From Crassaminicella indica (lineage in GTDB: Bacteria; Bacillota; Clostridia; Peptostreptococcales; Thermotaleaceae): a DNA stretch of 64,000 bases. Where the stretch lies: assembly GCF_019203185.1 (NCBI RefSeq), contig NZ_CP078093.1, positions 1,771,058-1,835,057 on the forward strand. The letters are read 5' to 3'. Position numbers and translations under genes: made by a program. Below, in pieces: positions 27,953 to 36,786 of this stretch (its first letter is position 1; every line of letters begins with the position of its first letter). The notes beneath the pieces were generated by a model that saw nothing but the letters and a program-made list of their open reading frames with translations, was not told where the DNA came from and did no database searches.

Positions 27953-30301
27953 ATGAAAAATACAAAGGAAATAAAAATATCCGTTAGAAATATAGTAGAA
28001 TTTATATTGCGTTCTGGAGATTTGGATACGGGTTTTAGAAGTATGACAAGAGCAGTAGAAGGAACAAGAGCTCATCAAAAGGTGCAAAGGAATCAAGATG
28101 AAAATTATGAAGCAGAAGTTATATTAAAACATAAATTTGAATATAAAGGATATACATTTTTAATTGAAGGTAGAGCAGATGGGATTATAAAAGAAGCTTT
28201 ATCTATTTGTATAGATGAGATAAAATCTACTACAAAGCCACTTGAAAGTATTGATGAAAATTATAATAAAATTCATTGGGCTCAAGCGAAATTTTATGCG
28301 TATATTTATGCTCTGCAAAATGAATTAAATACTATTGATGTGCAGTTAACTTATTTTCATTTGGAAACAGAAAAAATTAAGTATATAAGAAAAAAATTCA
28401 AATTTGAAAATTTAGAAGAATTTTTTTATGAAGTTATAGACAAATATATAGTTTGGGCAAATTTTACTTTTGATTGGTCTAATATTCGTGATGATTCAGT
28501 GAAAAAATTAACTTTTCCTTTTGAGAGGTATAGGATTGGACAAAGAGAACTTGCAGTTTTGGTTTATAAAACCATTAAGGAGCAGAAAAAGCTGTTTTTA
28601 CAAGCACCCACAGGAATAGGAAAAACTATCTCAACTCTTTTTCCAGCAGTGAAGGCTTTTGGGGAAGGACTTACTTCTAAAATATTTTATTTAACAGCAA
28701 AGACTATTACACGACAGGTGGCTCAGGAAGCTTTTATAAAAATGAGAGAAAACGGATTAAGAATCAAAACGTTGACTTTAACAGCTAAGGACAAGATATG
28801 CTTTAAAGAAGAAAGAAACTGTGAACCAGAATATTGTGAGTATGCAAAGGGACATTTTGATAGAGTGAATGATGCTATTATTGACATACTTCAAAATGAA
28901 GATGAATTATCTAGGTCGGTGATAGAAGAATATTCAATAAAGTATAATATTTGTCCATTTGAGCTTTCTCTAGATTTAGCTACATGGTCAGATGTCCTTA
29001 TTTGTGATTATAATTATATATTTGATCCTAGAGTATCTTTAAAAGGCTTGTTTGAATTTCATAATAATGATTGTACATTTTTAATTGATGAAGCACACAA
29101 TCTAGTAGATAGAGCTCGTGATATGTTTTCAGCAACTCTTTACAAGAAGCCTTTTTTAGAGCTAAAAAGAATATTTAAGGACAAAGAGCCTAGCGTTGCA
29201 AAAGCATTAGATAAACTCAATAAGTATATGCTCAAAGTAAAGAAGCTTTGTGATGATAAAAGCTATTACATACAAAAAGAAATGCCAGAGGACATATTGT
29301 ATTTATTAAATAGATTAATATCTGAGAGTGAAGAATTTCTAGCTACTAAAAAAGGAGCAGAAGGACATAAAGAATTATTAGAGTTATTTTTTGAGTGTTT
29401 AGCTTTTATAAGAATAGGAGAGCTTTATGATGATAGGTATGTAACTTATGTAGAGAAGGAGAATAATGATGTATTGTTGAAAATGTTTTGTCTTGACCCT
29501 TCTTATTTATTAAAAGAAGCTATCAAAAGAGGAAAATCAGCAATATTTTTTTCAGCTACATTATCACCTATAGATTATTTTAAGGAGATATTAGGGGGCG
29601 ATGAAGAAGATAAGACGATTATATTGCCTTCACCCTTTGAACAAAAGAGTCTATGCCTAATGATAGCAAATAATATTTCAACAAAATATAAGGATAGAGA
29701 ATATAGCTACGATAGTATAGTAGATTATATAAAAGCAATCGTATCCCAGAAAAAAGGTAATTATTTAATATTCTTTCCATCTTATAAATATATGCAGGAT
29801 GTTTATGAAAGGTTTCAAGAAAAGTATCATGAATATAATACAATGATTCAATCAAATACTATGAATGAAGAACAAAGAGAAGCATATCTATTAAAGTTTG
29901 AAACAGACTCTAAAAATACGTTAGTAGGCTTTGCTGTAATGGGAGGAATGTTTTCAGAAGGAGTGGATTTAAAAGGGGATAGATTAATAGGTGCAATTAT
30001 TGTAGGAGTGGGACTTCCACAAATATGTTTAGAGAGAAATATCATAAAAGATTATTTTGATAAAAAAAATAATAAAGGCTTTGGATATGCATATACTTAT
30101 CCAGGAATGAACAAGGTCTTACAAGCAGCAGGAAGAGTTATTCGTACAGAAAAAGATAAAGGAGTAGTACTTTTAATAGATGAAAGATTTAACTACTCAA
30201 GCTATAAAAGAATATTTCCTAAGGAATGGAATCATTATTCTGTAATAAATTCAGAAAAAGAGATGGTAAAAAAATTAAAAGAGTTTTATATAGATGAATA
30301 G
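27953..30301 (+). CDS. Nuclease-helicase: Cas4-like PD-(D/E)XK domain plus XPD/DinG-type iron-sulfur helicase
   Basis: A 782-residue cytoplasmic protein. Residues 1 to about 175 look like a RecB/Cas4-type nuclease (EGRADGII ... CIDEIKST, giving the D and E-x-K residues). A superfamily 2 Rad3/XPD-like helicase follows: Walker A APTGIGKT (K224), four cysteines between Walker A and B (KDKIC, RNC, EYC, YNIC) that fit a 4Fe-4S cluster, DEAH in LIDEAH, and a C-terminal motif AAGRVIRTEKDKG. A 5'-3' DNA helicase with a nuclease role in DNA repair is predicted. Such fusions occur in many Clostridia. It is monocistronic. Confidence 0.87.
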   Translation: MKNTKEIKISVRNIVEFILRSGDLDTGFRSMTRAVEGTRAHQKVQRNQDENYEAEVILKHKFEYKGYTFLIEGRADGIIKEALSICIDEIKSTTKPLESIDENYNKIHWAQAKFYAYIYALQNELNTIDVQLTYFHLETEKIKYIRKKFKFENLEEFFYEVIDKYIVWANFTFDWSNIRDDSVKKLTFPFERYRIGQRELAVLVYKTIKEQKKLFLQAPTGIGKTISTLFPAVKAFGEGLTSKIFYLTAKTITRQVAQEAFIKMRENGLRIKTLTLTAKDKICFKEERNCEPEYCEYAKGHFDRVNDAIIDILQNEDELSRSVIEEYSIKYNICPFELSLDLATWSDVLICDYNYIFDPRVSLKGLFEFHNNDCTFLIDEAHNLVDRARDMFSATLYKKPFLELKRIFKDKEPSVAKALDKLNKYMLKVKKLCDDKSYYIQKEMPEDILYLLNRLISESEEFLATKKGAEGHKELLELFFECLAFIRIGELYDDRYVTYVEKENNDVLLKMFCLDPSYLLKEAIKRGKSAIFFSATLSPIDYFKEILGGDEEDKTIILPSPFEQKSLCLMIANNISTKYKDREYSYDSIVDYIKAIVSQKKGNYLIFFPSYKYMQDVYERFQEKYHEYNTMIQSNTMNEEQREAYLLKFETDSKNTLVGFAVMGGMFSEGVDLKGDRLIGAIIVGVGLPQICLERNIIKDYFDKKNNKGFGYAYTYPGMNKVLQAAGRVIRTEKDKGVVLLIDERFNYSSYKRIFPKEWNHYSVINSEKEMVKKLKEFYIDE

Positions 30302-30445
30302 ACGGAGTAACATTTATTTGTATTTGTTATTTACATAGAATAAGGAAACCTGATTATGTTTCTTGATATGATTCATAGAATTATGATATGATAAGTGGTA
30401 GTTTGGCAAATTTTGATAAATGTAGAACAATTATGACAAAATTTT

Positions 30446-30472
30446 CAGAGATACAAATATGGTGTATCTTTG
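30446..30472 (+). promoter_or_regulatory. Inverted repeat upstream of the ornithine-cyclodeaminase-like gene
   Basis: AGATACA (30449-30455), seven bases, TGTATCT (30463-30469); the arms extend three more pairs, one of them a wobble. It could be an operator or a leader hairpin. It lies about 40 bases before the start codon and has no T-run. Confidence 0.4.
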
Positions 30473-30509
30473 GACAGCATTTGTTTTAATCATAAGGAGG
30501 AGTTTTTGT

Positions 30510-31595
30510 ATGTTTAAAATACCTAAATATAAACATCCAGATTTTAACAAAGAATTATTTCTAGCTGCTCCAGATGTAAAAATAAAGAGAGTAATTAAAG
30601 ATGGGGTTGCTCCAAATAATTATCATGTAACTTCTATGTATCCTGAATATTTTAAAGTAAATGGAAGATGGATTTTAGCAACAGAAAGTAGAATGGATTG
30701 TGTACCAGTTATTATAGATGATGAAACTATTGAAATGAAAGAATTTAGAAATTTGAAAGTAGGAGATCAAGTAATTATTGGTAGAACTGAAGATGGAAGC
30801 GAAGGAATTTATCTGCATGTAAATGGATTTATGGAAGAGGAGAAGGAAGGAGATGTATTTGCTTTTAGAACTGGAAGATCTAGGGAAACTGCTTTTACTA
30901 AAGATTATGAAGAGTTAGTTGAACTTTTAAAATATGAGAAGGAAAATGGATATATTGTATGGGTGCTAGGTCCTGCTGTATCCTTTGACTATAGCTCTAG
31001 AAAGTCAATGGCAGATTTAATAAACGAGGGATATGCCCATGCAATTTTAGCTGGAAATGCTGTAGCTACTCATGATATCGAAGGAGCATTATTTGGTACA
31101 GCTTTAGGACAAGATATTTATAATCAAGATTCAAAGCCTAATGGACATTATCATCATTTAGATGCAATTAATAAAGCAAGAGAGATGGGATCATTACAAA
31201 GATTAGTTGAAAATGGAGACGTTAAGAATGGAATTGTTCACGCATGTATCAAAAATGATGTACCAATGGTTTTAGCAGGTTCTATAAGAGATGATGGACC
31301 TCTTCCTAATGTATATTCAGATGTATATGACGCACAGGAAGCAATGAGAAGCCATGCAAAACGAGCGACTACGGTAATATGTTTAGCTACACAGCTTCAT
31401 ACCATTGCTACAGGAAATGTAACTCCGTCATATACAGTTGTTGATGGAGAGGTAAGACCTGTATATATTTATGCGGTAGATGTTTCAGAATTTGTATTAA
31501 ATAAGTTAAGAGACAGAGGAACATTACAAGGAAAAACTATTGTAGCAAATATTCAAGATTTCCTGGGAAAATTAAGGGATCGTTTGATAGATTAG
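30510..31595 (+). CDS. Archaeal-type ornithine cyclodeaminase / LOR-SDH domain family (TIGR00300-like), lacking the N-terminal domain
   Basis: A 361-residue protein. DGVAPNNYHVTS, AGNAVATHDIEGALFGTALG, LAGSIRDDGPLPNV and ATQLHTIATGNVTPS match, from memory, the family that includes archaeal ornithine cyclodeaminase and the C-terminal part of cyanobacterial AgrE and plant LKR/SDH-associated LOR domains. It would use NAD to convert ornithine to proline and ammonia. Many members have about 100 extra N-terminal residues, absent here, since AAGGAGG directly precedes this ATG. The substrate is not proven. It is monocistronic, with a palindrome in the leader. Confidence 0.72.
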   Translation: MFKIPKYKHPDFNKELFLAAPDVKIKRVIKDGVAPNNYHVTSMYPEYFKVNGRWILATESRMDCVPVIIDDETIEMKEFRNLKVGDQVIIGRTEDGSEGIYLHVNGFMEEEKEGDVFAFRTGRSRETAFTKDYEELVELLKYEKENGYIVWVLGPAVSFDYSSRKSMADLINEGYAHAILAGNAVATHDIEGALFGTALGQDIYNQDSKPNGHYHHLDAINKAREMGSLQRLVENGDVKNGIVHACIKNDVPMVLAGSIRDDGPLPNVYSDVYDAQEAMRSHAKRATTVICLATQLHTIATGNVTPSYTVVDGEVRPVYIYAVDVSEFVLNKLRDRGTLQGKTIVANIQDFLGKLRDRLID

Positions 31596-31732
31596 ATGTA
31601 TGCTTCATTTGTTTGAGATTTTTTGATCAATATAATGAATATTTAAAGGAAATAAGAAAAAAATACTAAAAGTAAGAGATTAATGATATAATAAGATACT
31701 TGTTGAATGAAAAAATGAAAAGGAATGATAAA

Positions 31733-33349
31733 ATGCAAAAAATAAGATTTGAAGAAATGAATTGTTCAAAGGAAATAAAAAAAGCAGTAAATGATATGGG
31801 ATTCGAAGAGGCAACCCCTATACAGGCGTTAGCTATTCCACTTATCTTTGAAGGAAGAGATGTAGTAGGACAAGCTCAAACCGGAACAGGAAAAACAGCA
31901 GCCTTTGGAATACCTGCTATAGATAAAGTATCACCAGACAAAAAAGAAACACAGGCTCTTATATTATGTCCAACAAGAGAACTAGCTGTGCAAGTTTCAG
32001 AAGAACTTTCAAAGCTTGCAAAGTATAAAAAGGGAATAAATATATTACCAGTTTTTGGAGGACAATCTATTGATAGACAAATTAGGGCACTTAAAAAAGG
32101 AGCACAAATTGTTATAGGAACTCCTGGTAGAGTGATGGATCATATTCGAAGAAAAACTTTAAAGCTTGATAATTTAGAAATATTTATATTAGATGAAGCT
32201 GATGAAATGCTAAATATGGGATTTAGAGAAGATATTGAAACTATCCTTAAAAGCGTTCAGAAAAAAAGACAAACATTACTTTTTTCAGCTACAATGCCTA
32301 AGGCTATATTAGAAATTATAAATAAATATCAAGAAAATCCTGAAATCGTTAAGGTGGTTCATAAAGAATTAACAACGCCAAATATCGAACAAATGTATAT
32401 AGAAGTAAAGGAAAAGGATAAAGTAGAAGTTTTAACAAGATTGATAGATATGTACAATCCAAAGCTTTCTATTGTATTTTGTAATACAAAGAAAAAAGTG
32501 GATGAAGTTACAGATCTTTTACAGAGCAGAGGCTATTTAACGGACAAAATACATGGAGATATGAAGCAAACGCTAAGAATGAATGTAATGAATAAATTTA
32601 AGCGTGGAGATATAGAAATCCTAGTTGCTACAGATGTTGCAGCAAGGGGACTAGATATAGATGATGTAGAATATGTATTTAATTTTGATGTTCCAGCCCA
32701 TGAAGATTATTATGTTCATAGAATAGGCAGAACAGGCAGAGCAGGAAAAACTGGAAGCTCATTTTCATTTGTAACGGGAAGAGATTTTTATCTTTTGAAA
32801 AATATAATGAAATATACTAAGAAAAAAATCAAGCAGCATCCTATACCTACTATTAAAGATATTGAAACTATCAAAACAGAGGCTTTTATAGATAGAGTTA
32901 AGAGAAAAATTGAAGAAGGAAATCTTCAAAAGTATATTAAGATTGTTGAAAAATTAATAGAGGACGATTATCCTTCTATTGAAGTTGCAGCAGCTCTTCT
33001 TAAGATGGAACTAGATATGCCAGAGGCTAAAGAAATAGAAAGACCTAAGAAGGTAATAGATACAGGTGCTCAAGAAGAGGGCATGGTTAGAATGTTCATT
33101 AATATTGGAAAAAACAAAAAAATAAGAGCAAGAGATGTAGTTGGAGCAATAGCTGGAGAAACAAGTATTAAAGGAAAAAATATAGGGGTAATAGATATTC
33201 ATGATGATTATACATTTGTAGAAGTTCCTGAAGAATATGCAGAGGAAGTTCTTGCTAAGATGCGTAAAAATACTATAAAGGGTAATAAGATTACTATAGA
33301 ACCTGCTAAAGGGAAAAAAGTTAGAAGAAAAAGGAAGAAAAAAAAGTAA
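31733..33349 (+). CDS. DEAD-box RNA helicase (CsdA/DbpA type)
   Basis: A 538-residue ATP-dependent RNA helicase. It shows the Q motif (ATPIQALAIP), Walker A AQTGTGKT, LDEADEMLNMG, SAT, and the second-domain motifs DVAARGLDIDDV and HRIGRTGRAGK. After about 440 comes a DbpA-like RNA-binding domain (GMVRMFINIGKNKKIRARDVVGAI) and a basic tail KVRRKRKKKK. These proteins remodel rRNA or mRNA during ribosome assembly and cold growth. The ATG at 31733 has AAAGGA eight bases upstream; an in-frame ATG at 31700 has no site. Confidence 0.93.
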   Translation: MQKIRFEEMNCSKEIKKAVNDMGFEEATPIQALAIPLIFEGRDVVGQAQTGTGKTAAFGIPAIDKVSPDKKETQALILCPTRELAVQVSEELSKLAKYKKGINILPVFGGQSIDRQIRALKKGAQIVIGTPGRVMDHIRRKTLKLDNLEIFILDEADEMLNMGFREDIETILKSVQKKRQTLLFSATMPKAILEIINKYQENPEIVKVVHKELTTPNIEQMYIEVKEKDKVEVLTRLIDMYNPKLSIVFCNTKKKVDEVTDLLQSRGYLTDKIHGDMKQTLRMNVMNKFKRGDIEILVATDVAARGLDIDDVEYVFNFDVPAHEDYYVHRIGRTGRAGKTGSSFSFVTGRDFYLLKNIMKYTKKKIKQHPIPTIKDIETIKTEAFIDRVKRKIEEGNLQKYIKIVEKLIEDDYPSIEVAAALLKMELDMPEAKEIERPKKVIDTGAQEEGMVRMFINIGKNKKIRARDVVGAIAGETSIKGKNIGVIDIHDDYTFVEVPEEYAEEVLAKMRKNTIKGNKITIEPAKGKKVRRKRKKKK

Positions 33350-33365
33350 AGTTTAGATGAAATTA

Positions 33366-33398
33366 TGCTGTACTACAAAGGTAGTACGGTTTTTTTTA
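33366..33398 (+). terminator. Terminator after the DEAD-box helicase
   Basis: CTGTACTAC (33368-33376) pairs with GTAGTACGG (33381-33389) and is followed by eight T. Confidence 0.9.
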
Positions 33399-33486
33399 TA
33401 TAAAGAATAGCAAAATAAAAAGGGAATTCAGAAAATTTATAGAATAAATAATATAATAAAAACTTAAAGGATAAGGGGTATGAAAA

Positions 33487-33732
33487 ATGGCGAAACTTTA
33501 TTATTGTGCAGAATGTAGAAAAATTGAAAAGGATGCTAATAAGTGTGGCGTATGCAATAGTGAAAAAGTAAAACCTTTAAAGGTTGGAGCGCCGGTGAAT
33601 GTTATTGGTACAAAGCAGAAAGGAAAAATTTTTAAGATTAAAGAAGATGGTGTAGATTTACTAATTATAAATCAAGCAAAGGAAAAGATTATAAAAGGCT
33701 ACAAGCATGAAGAAATTCAAAAGATTTTTTAA
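33487..33732 (+). CDS. Small zinc-ribbon protein of unknown function
   Basis: An 81-residue protein. Two CxxC knuckles (YCAECRK and KCGVCNS, residues 7-24) suggest a zinc ribbon. The remainder, with VNVIGTKQKGKIFKIKEDG, looks like a small beta-barrel. I do not recognise the family. It has its own ribosome site (AAGGGG region) and a strong terminator, so it is probably an independent, expressed gene. A nucleic-acid or ribosome-associated role would be a guess. Confidence 0.7.
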   Translation: MAKLYYCAECRKIEKDANKCGVCNSEKVKPLKVGAPVNVIGTKQKGKIFKIKEDGVDLLIINQAKEKIIKGYKHEEIQKIF

Positions 33733-33739
33733 TAGTTTA

Positions 33740-33768
33740 GATTACCTGCAGGATTGCAGGTAATTTTT
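33740..33768 (+). terminator. Terminator after the zinc-ribbon gene
   Basis: ATTACCTGCA (33741-33750) pairs perfectly with TGCAGGTAAT (33755-33764); T-run follows. Confidence 0.9.
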
Positions 33769-33876
33769 ATGTGCTTTTTAAGTTCTTTTATAGTATATAA
33801 GGTTATGGTATAATGTTCCATAGTTCTTGTATCGGAAGATTGCATAAATTTTATTATATGAATTAGGAGGATGAGC

Positions 33877-34665
33877 ATGGATATGGACCCAATTATTAAA
33901 ATACATGATTTAAGGATACGTTATGGATCTGGAGAGGATGTTTTAAAGGGAATCAATGTAGAGATATATCCAGGACAAATTATAGGATACATTGGACCTA
34001 ATGGGGCTGGGAAAAGTACTACAGTAAAAATTATTCTTGGTATATTAGATAATTATAGAGGAAAAATAGAGATTTTTGGAAATGATATTTCGGTGGACAA
34101 AATTTCATATAAAAGAAGAATTGGATATGTACCAGAAACTGCTGAAATATATGATAATTTAACAGCATATGAATATCTTACCTTTTTAGGAGAAGTTTAT
34201 GGTATGGAAATAGAGACTGTGGAAAATAAGGCTAAAAAGCTTATGGGGTTATTTGGAATAGAAGAACATTTTTATGATAGAATTTCTTCTTATTCAAAGG
34301 GTATGAAGCAAAAGCTATTGATTATATCAAGCTTGCTCCATAATCCAGACATATTGTTCTTAGATGAACCTTTAAGTGGATTAGATGCAAATAGTGTGAT
34401 GGTTTTTAAGGAGATTCTATCATCACTTGCCAAAGAAGGAAAAACTATCTTTTACTCTTCTCATATTATGGAAGTTGTGGAAAAAATAAGTCATCGTATA
34501 CTGTTGCTGAATAATGGTCAAATTGTTGCAGATGGAACCTTTGAGGAGCTAAAGGAAAAAAGTAGAGAAGGTTCTTTGGAAGAAATATTTAATCAATTGA
34601 CAGGATTTCATAAACATAGAGAGATTGCAGATGAATTTATAAAAACTCTTAAGGAGGAGGTATAA
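33877..34665 (+). CDS. ABC-2 type transporter ATP-binding protein
   Basis: A 262-residue ATPase: Walker A GPNGAGKST (about residue 43), Q-loop in the GYVPETAEIY region, signature SYSKGMKQKLL and Walker B ILFLDEPLSGLD. It powers the membrane protein encoded four bases downstream. The ATG at 33877 is preferred because AGGAGG ends six bases before it; the ATG at 33871 abuts the site. Substrate is unknown; ABC-2 exporters of this type move drugs, peptides or lipids. Confidence 0.93.
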   Translation: MDMDPIIKIHDLRIRYGSGEDVLKGINVEIYPGQIIGYIGPNGAGKSTTVKIILGILDNYRGKIEIFGNDISVDKISYKRRIGYVPETAEIYDNLTAYEYLTFLGEVYGMEIETVENKAKKLMGLFGIEEHFYDRISSYSKGMKQKLLIISSLLHNPDILFLDEPLSGLDANSVMVFKEILSSLAKEGKTIFYSSHIMEVVEKISHRILLLNNGQIVADGTFEELKEKSREGSLEEIFNQLTGFHKHREIADEFIKTLKEEV

Positions 34666-34668
34666 GGA

Positions 34669-36327
34669 ATGAAAGATTTTAAATCCTTAAAGGTTTTAGA
34701 TAAATTTCGATTTATTTTTGAAAGATTAGGTGTAGACTACAAAGTAATGAGAAAAATATTACAAATGAAATTAATCATGGATACGAGAAGAGTGCCAACA
34801 GCTATGAATAATTACGAAAAGGATAAAGATAGCAATTTATTTATGAAGTCTTTGTTTATATATGGATTGCTTGGTTTGATTATTTTATTTGATATGATTT
34901 CTTCATTGCCATTATTTGTAAAATTAAATTTTTGCTTTGGCATATTGATGTTTATGATAATGACTACCATGATTTCAGATTTTTCATCTATTTTATTAGA
35001 TGTAAAAGATAAAAATATTTTATTGACGAGACCTATAGATGCAAAAACTATTAATATAGCCAAAATTATTCATATTTTTATTTATCTATTTATAATTACT
35101 ATGAGTATGGCAGGACCTTCTTTAATAGCTGGTATAATAGATTATGGATGGTTGTTTGGTATATTATTTTTTATAGAATTAATACTTATTGCGAGTTTTA
35201 TTGTTTTTATATCTTCTTTACTATACTGTTTTATCCTTTATTTTTTTGATGGAGAAAAATTAAAGGATATGATTACTTATTTTCAAATTATATTGTCCAT
35301 TACTATTACTATTGGCTATCAGTTTATAGGACGGATGTTTCATATTTTTAGAGAAGATATAGTTTTTACTCCAAAATGGTGGACGTATTTTATTCCTACG
35401 ACTTGGTTTTCAGCTCCTTTTGAATTATTTATCAACCATAATTATGTAAAATATAATATTATTTTAAGTATTTTATGTGTTTTAATACCTTTGATAGCTT
35501 TGATAATACATATAAAGCTGGTTATTCCTTATTTTGAAAAAAATCTTTCAAAGTTAAACCATCATAAAGGTAAAAATGCTAAATATTTTGAACTAAAAGA
35601 AAAAATTCAAAAAAAATTAGCAAAAATATTTTGTTTTAATAAAATGGAGAATATATTTTTTAGATTTACACAAAATATGCTCTCAAATGAAAGAACTCTC
35701 AAATTAAAAATATATCCTAATATTGTTTTTGCAGCTGTTTTTCCACTTATTATTATTGGAAGAGATATGCTAGATGGCAATTCTATAGGAGAGGCTATAG
35801 AAGAGATGTCTAATATCAAATTATATTTATTTATATATTTAACTGTACAAATGGTGTCTAGCTCGATTTTAATGATGAGTATAAGTGAGAAATATAAAGG
35901 TGCATGGATTTATAAAATTTTACCTATAGAAAGTCCTCGGTATATATACAAGGGTGCATGGAAAGCTTTTTTACTGAAGTATAATATTCCTGTATTTCTA
36001 TTTGTAAGCTTTATATTTTTGTTAATTTATGGATATAAAATTATTATTGATTTAATTTTAATTCTATTAAATATGCTTTTGCTTAATATATTGATTTTTA
36101 GAAATTCGTCAAAAAGACTTCCTTTTAGTAAGAGCTTTAAGCATATTCAGGAAAATGGTGCAGTAACATTTTTTTTCTCTGCTTTTATTTGTAGTATGTT
36201 AGCAGGTATACACTTTTTGGTGAGAAATACAATTTGCGGAAGATTGATTTGTTTAGGTATTGTGTTATTACTTGATTTATTTTTGTGGGAAAAAAGCTTT
36301 CAAGATGAGTTTGAAAATTCGATATAA
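34669..36327 (+). CDS. ABC exporter permease, ABC-2 related
   Basis: A 552-residue polytopic membrane protein with about ten or more hydrophobic segments in two groups (roughly 55-265 and 345-545) separated by a charged loop (KLNHHKGKNAKYFELKEKIQ). This doubled layout resembles the 'putative ABC exporter' family that pairs with a single ATPase, here the preceding gene. It starts with ATG after AAGGAGGAGG inside the end of that gene. Substrate cannot be inferred. Confidence 0.85.
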   Translation: MKDFKSLKVLDKFRFIFERLGVDYKVMRKILQMKLIMDTRRVPTAMNNYEKDKDSNLFMKSLFIYGLLGLIILFDMISSLPLFVKLNFCFGILMFMIMTTMISDFSSILLDVKDKNILLTRPIDAKTINIAKIIHIFIYLFIITMSMAGPSLIAGIIDYGWLFGILFFIELILIASFIVFISSLLYCFILYFFDGEKLKDMITYFQIILSITITIGYQFIGRMFHIFREDIVFTPKWWTYFIPTTWFSAPFELFINHNYVKYNIILSILCVLIPLIALIIHIKLVIPYFEKNLSKLNHHKGKNAKYFELKEKIQKKLAKIFCFNKMENIFFRFTQNMLSNERTLKLKIYPNIVFAAVFPLIIIGRDMLDGNSIGEAIEEMSNIKLYLFIYLTVQMVSSSILMMSISEKYKGAWIYKILPIESPRYIYKGAWKAFLLKYNIPVFLFVSFIFLLIYGYKIIIDLILILLNMLLLNILIFRNSSKRLPFSKSFKHIQENGAVTFFFSAFICSMLAGIHFLVRNTICGRLICLGIVLLLDLFLWEKSFQDEFENSI

Positions 36328-36332
36328 ATGAT

Positions 36333-36372
36333 AAAAGTGGAAGAAAAATATGCTTTTTCTTCCACTTTGTTA
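36333..36372 (+). terminator. Terminator of the ABC exporter operon
   Basis: AAAGTGGAAGAAAAA pairs with TTTTTCTTCCACTTT (36334-36368). Confidence 0.85.
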
Positions 36373-36380
36373 TGTTATAA

Positions 36381-36416
36381 AAAAAAGAGTTATTGCATAG
36401 GCAATAACTCTTTTTG
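36381..36416 (-). terminator. Terminator of cspA
   Basis: AAAAAGAGTTATTGC pairs with GCAATAACTCTTTTT around a four-base loop; the minus-strand T-run is long. Confidence 0.85.
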
Positions 36417-36502
36417 TCGTTATTATCTTAAATATATATAAATAGAAATTATTATCTTCTAAATAGGTTTCATATTTATTATATTAAAATAATACTTTGA
36501 AA

Positions 36503-36703
36503 TTAAAGTTTAACTACATTACTAGCTTGAGGTCCTCTGTTTCCTTCAGTAATTTCGAATTGAACTTGTTGACCTTCTTCTAAACTTTTGAATCCATCTC
36601 CTTGAATAGCAGAGAAATGTACAAATACGTCATCTCCACCCTCTACTGAAATAAATCCATAACCTTTTTCTGAGTTAAACCATTTAACTGTTCCTGTTTT
36701 CAT
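36503..36703 (-). CDS. Cold-shock protein (CspA family)
   Basis: A 66-residue single OB-fold domain: [12 protein letters not shown] (RNP1, residues 7-18) and VFVHFSAIQ (RNP2, about 26-34). It binds single-stranded RNA and DNA and acts as an RNA chaperone, at low temperature or constitutively. GGAGG precedes the ATG, and a TATAAT-type -10 lies about 45 bases upstream, so the leader is short compared with the long cold-shock leaders of enterobacterial cspA. It is monocistronic. Confidence 0.97.
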   Translation of the reverse strand: MKTGTVKWFNSEKGYGFISVEGGDDVFVHFSAIQGDGFKSLEEGQQVQFEITEGNRGPQASNVVKL

Positions 36704-36786
36704 TTAAAAATCCTCCAAAAAATTAAATTTTATTTTCGAAATTAATTATATCATATATAGATATAAATAGCAACAGGGTATTTGAA

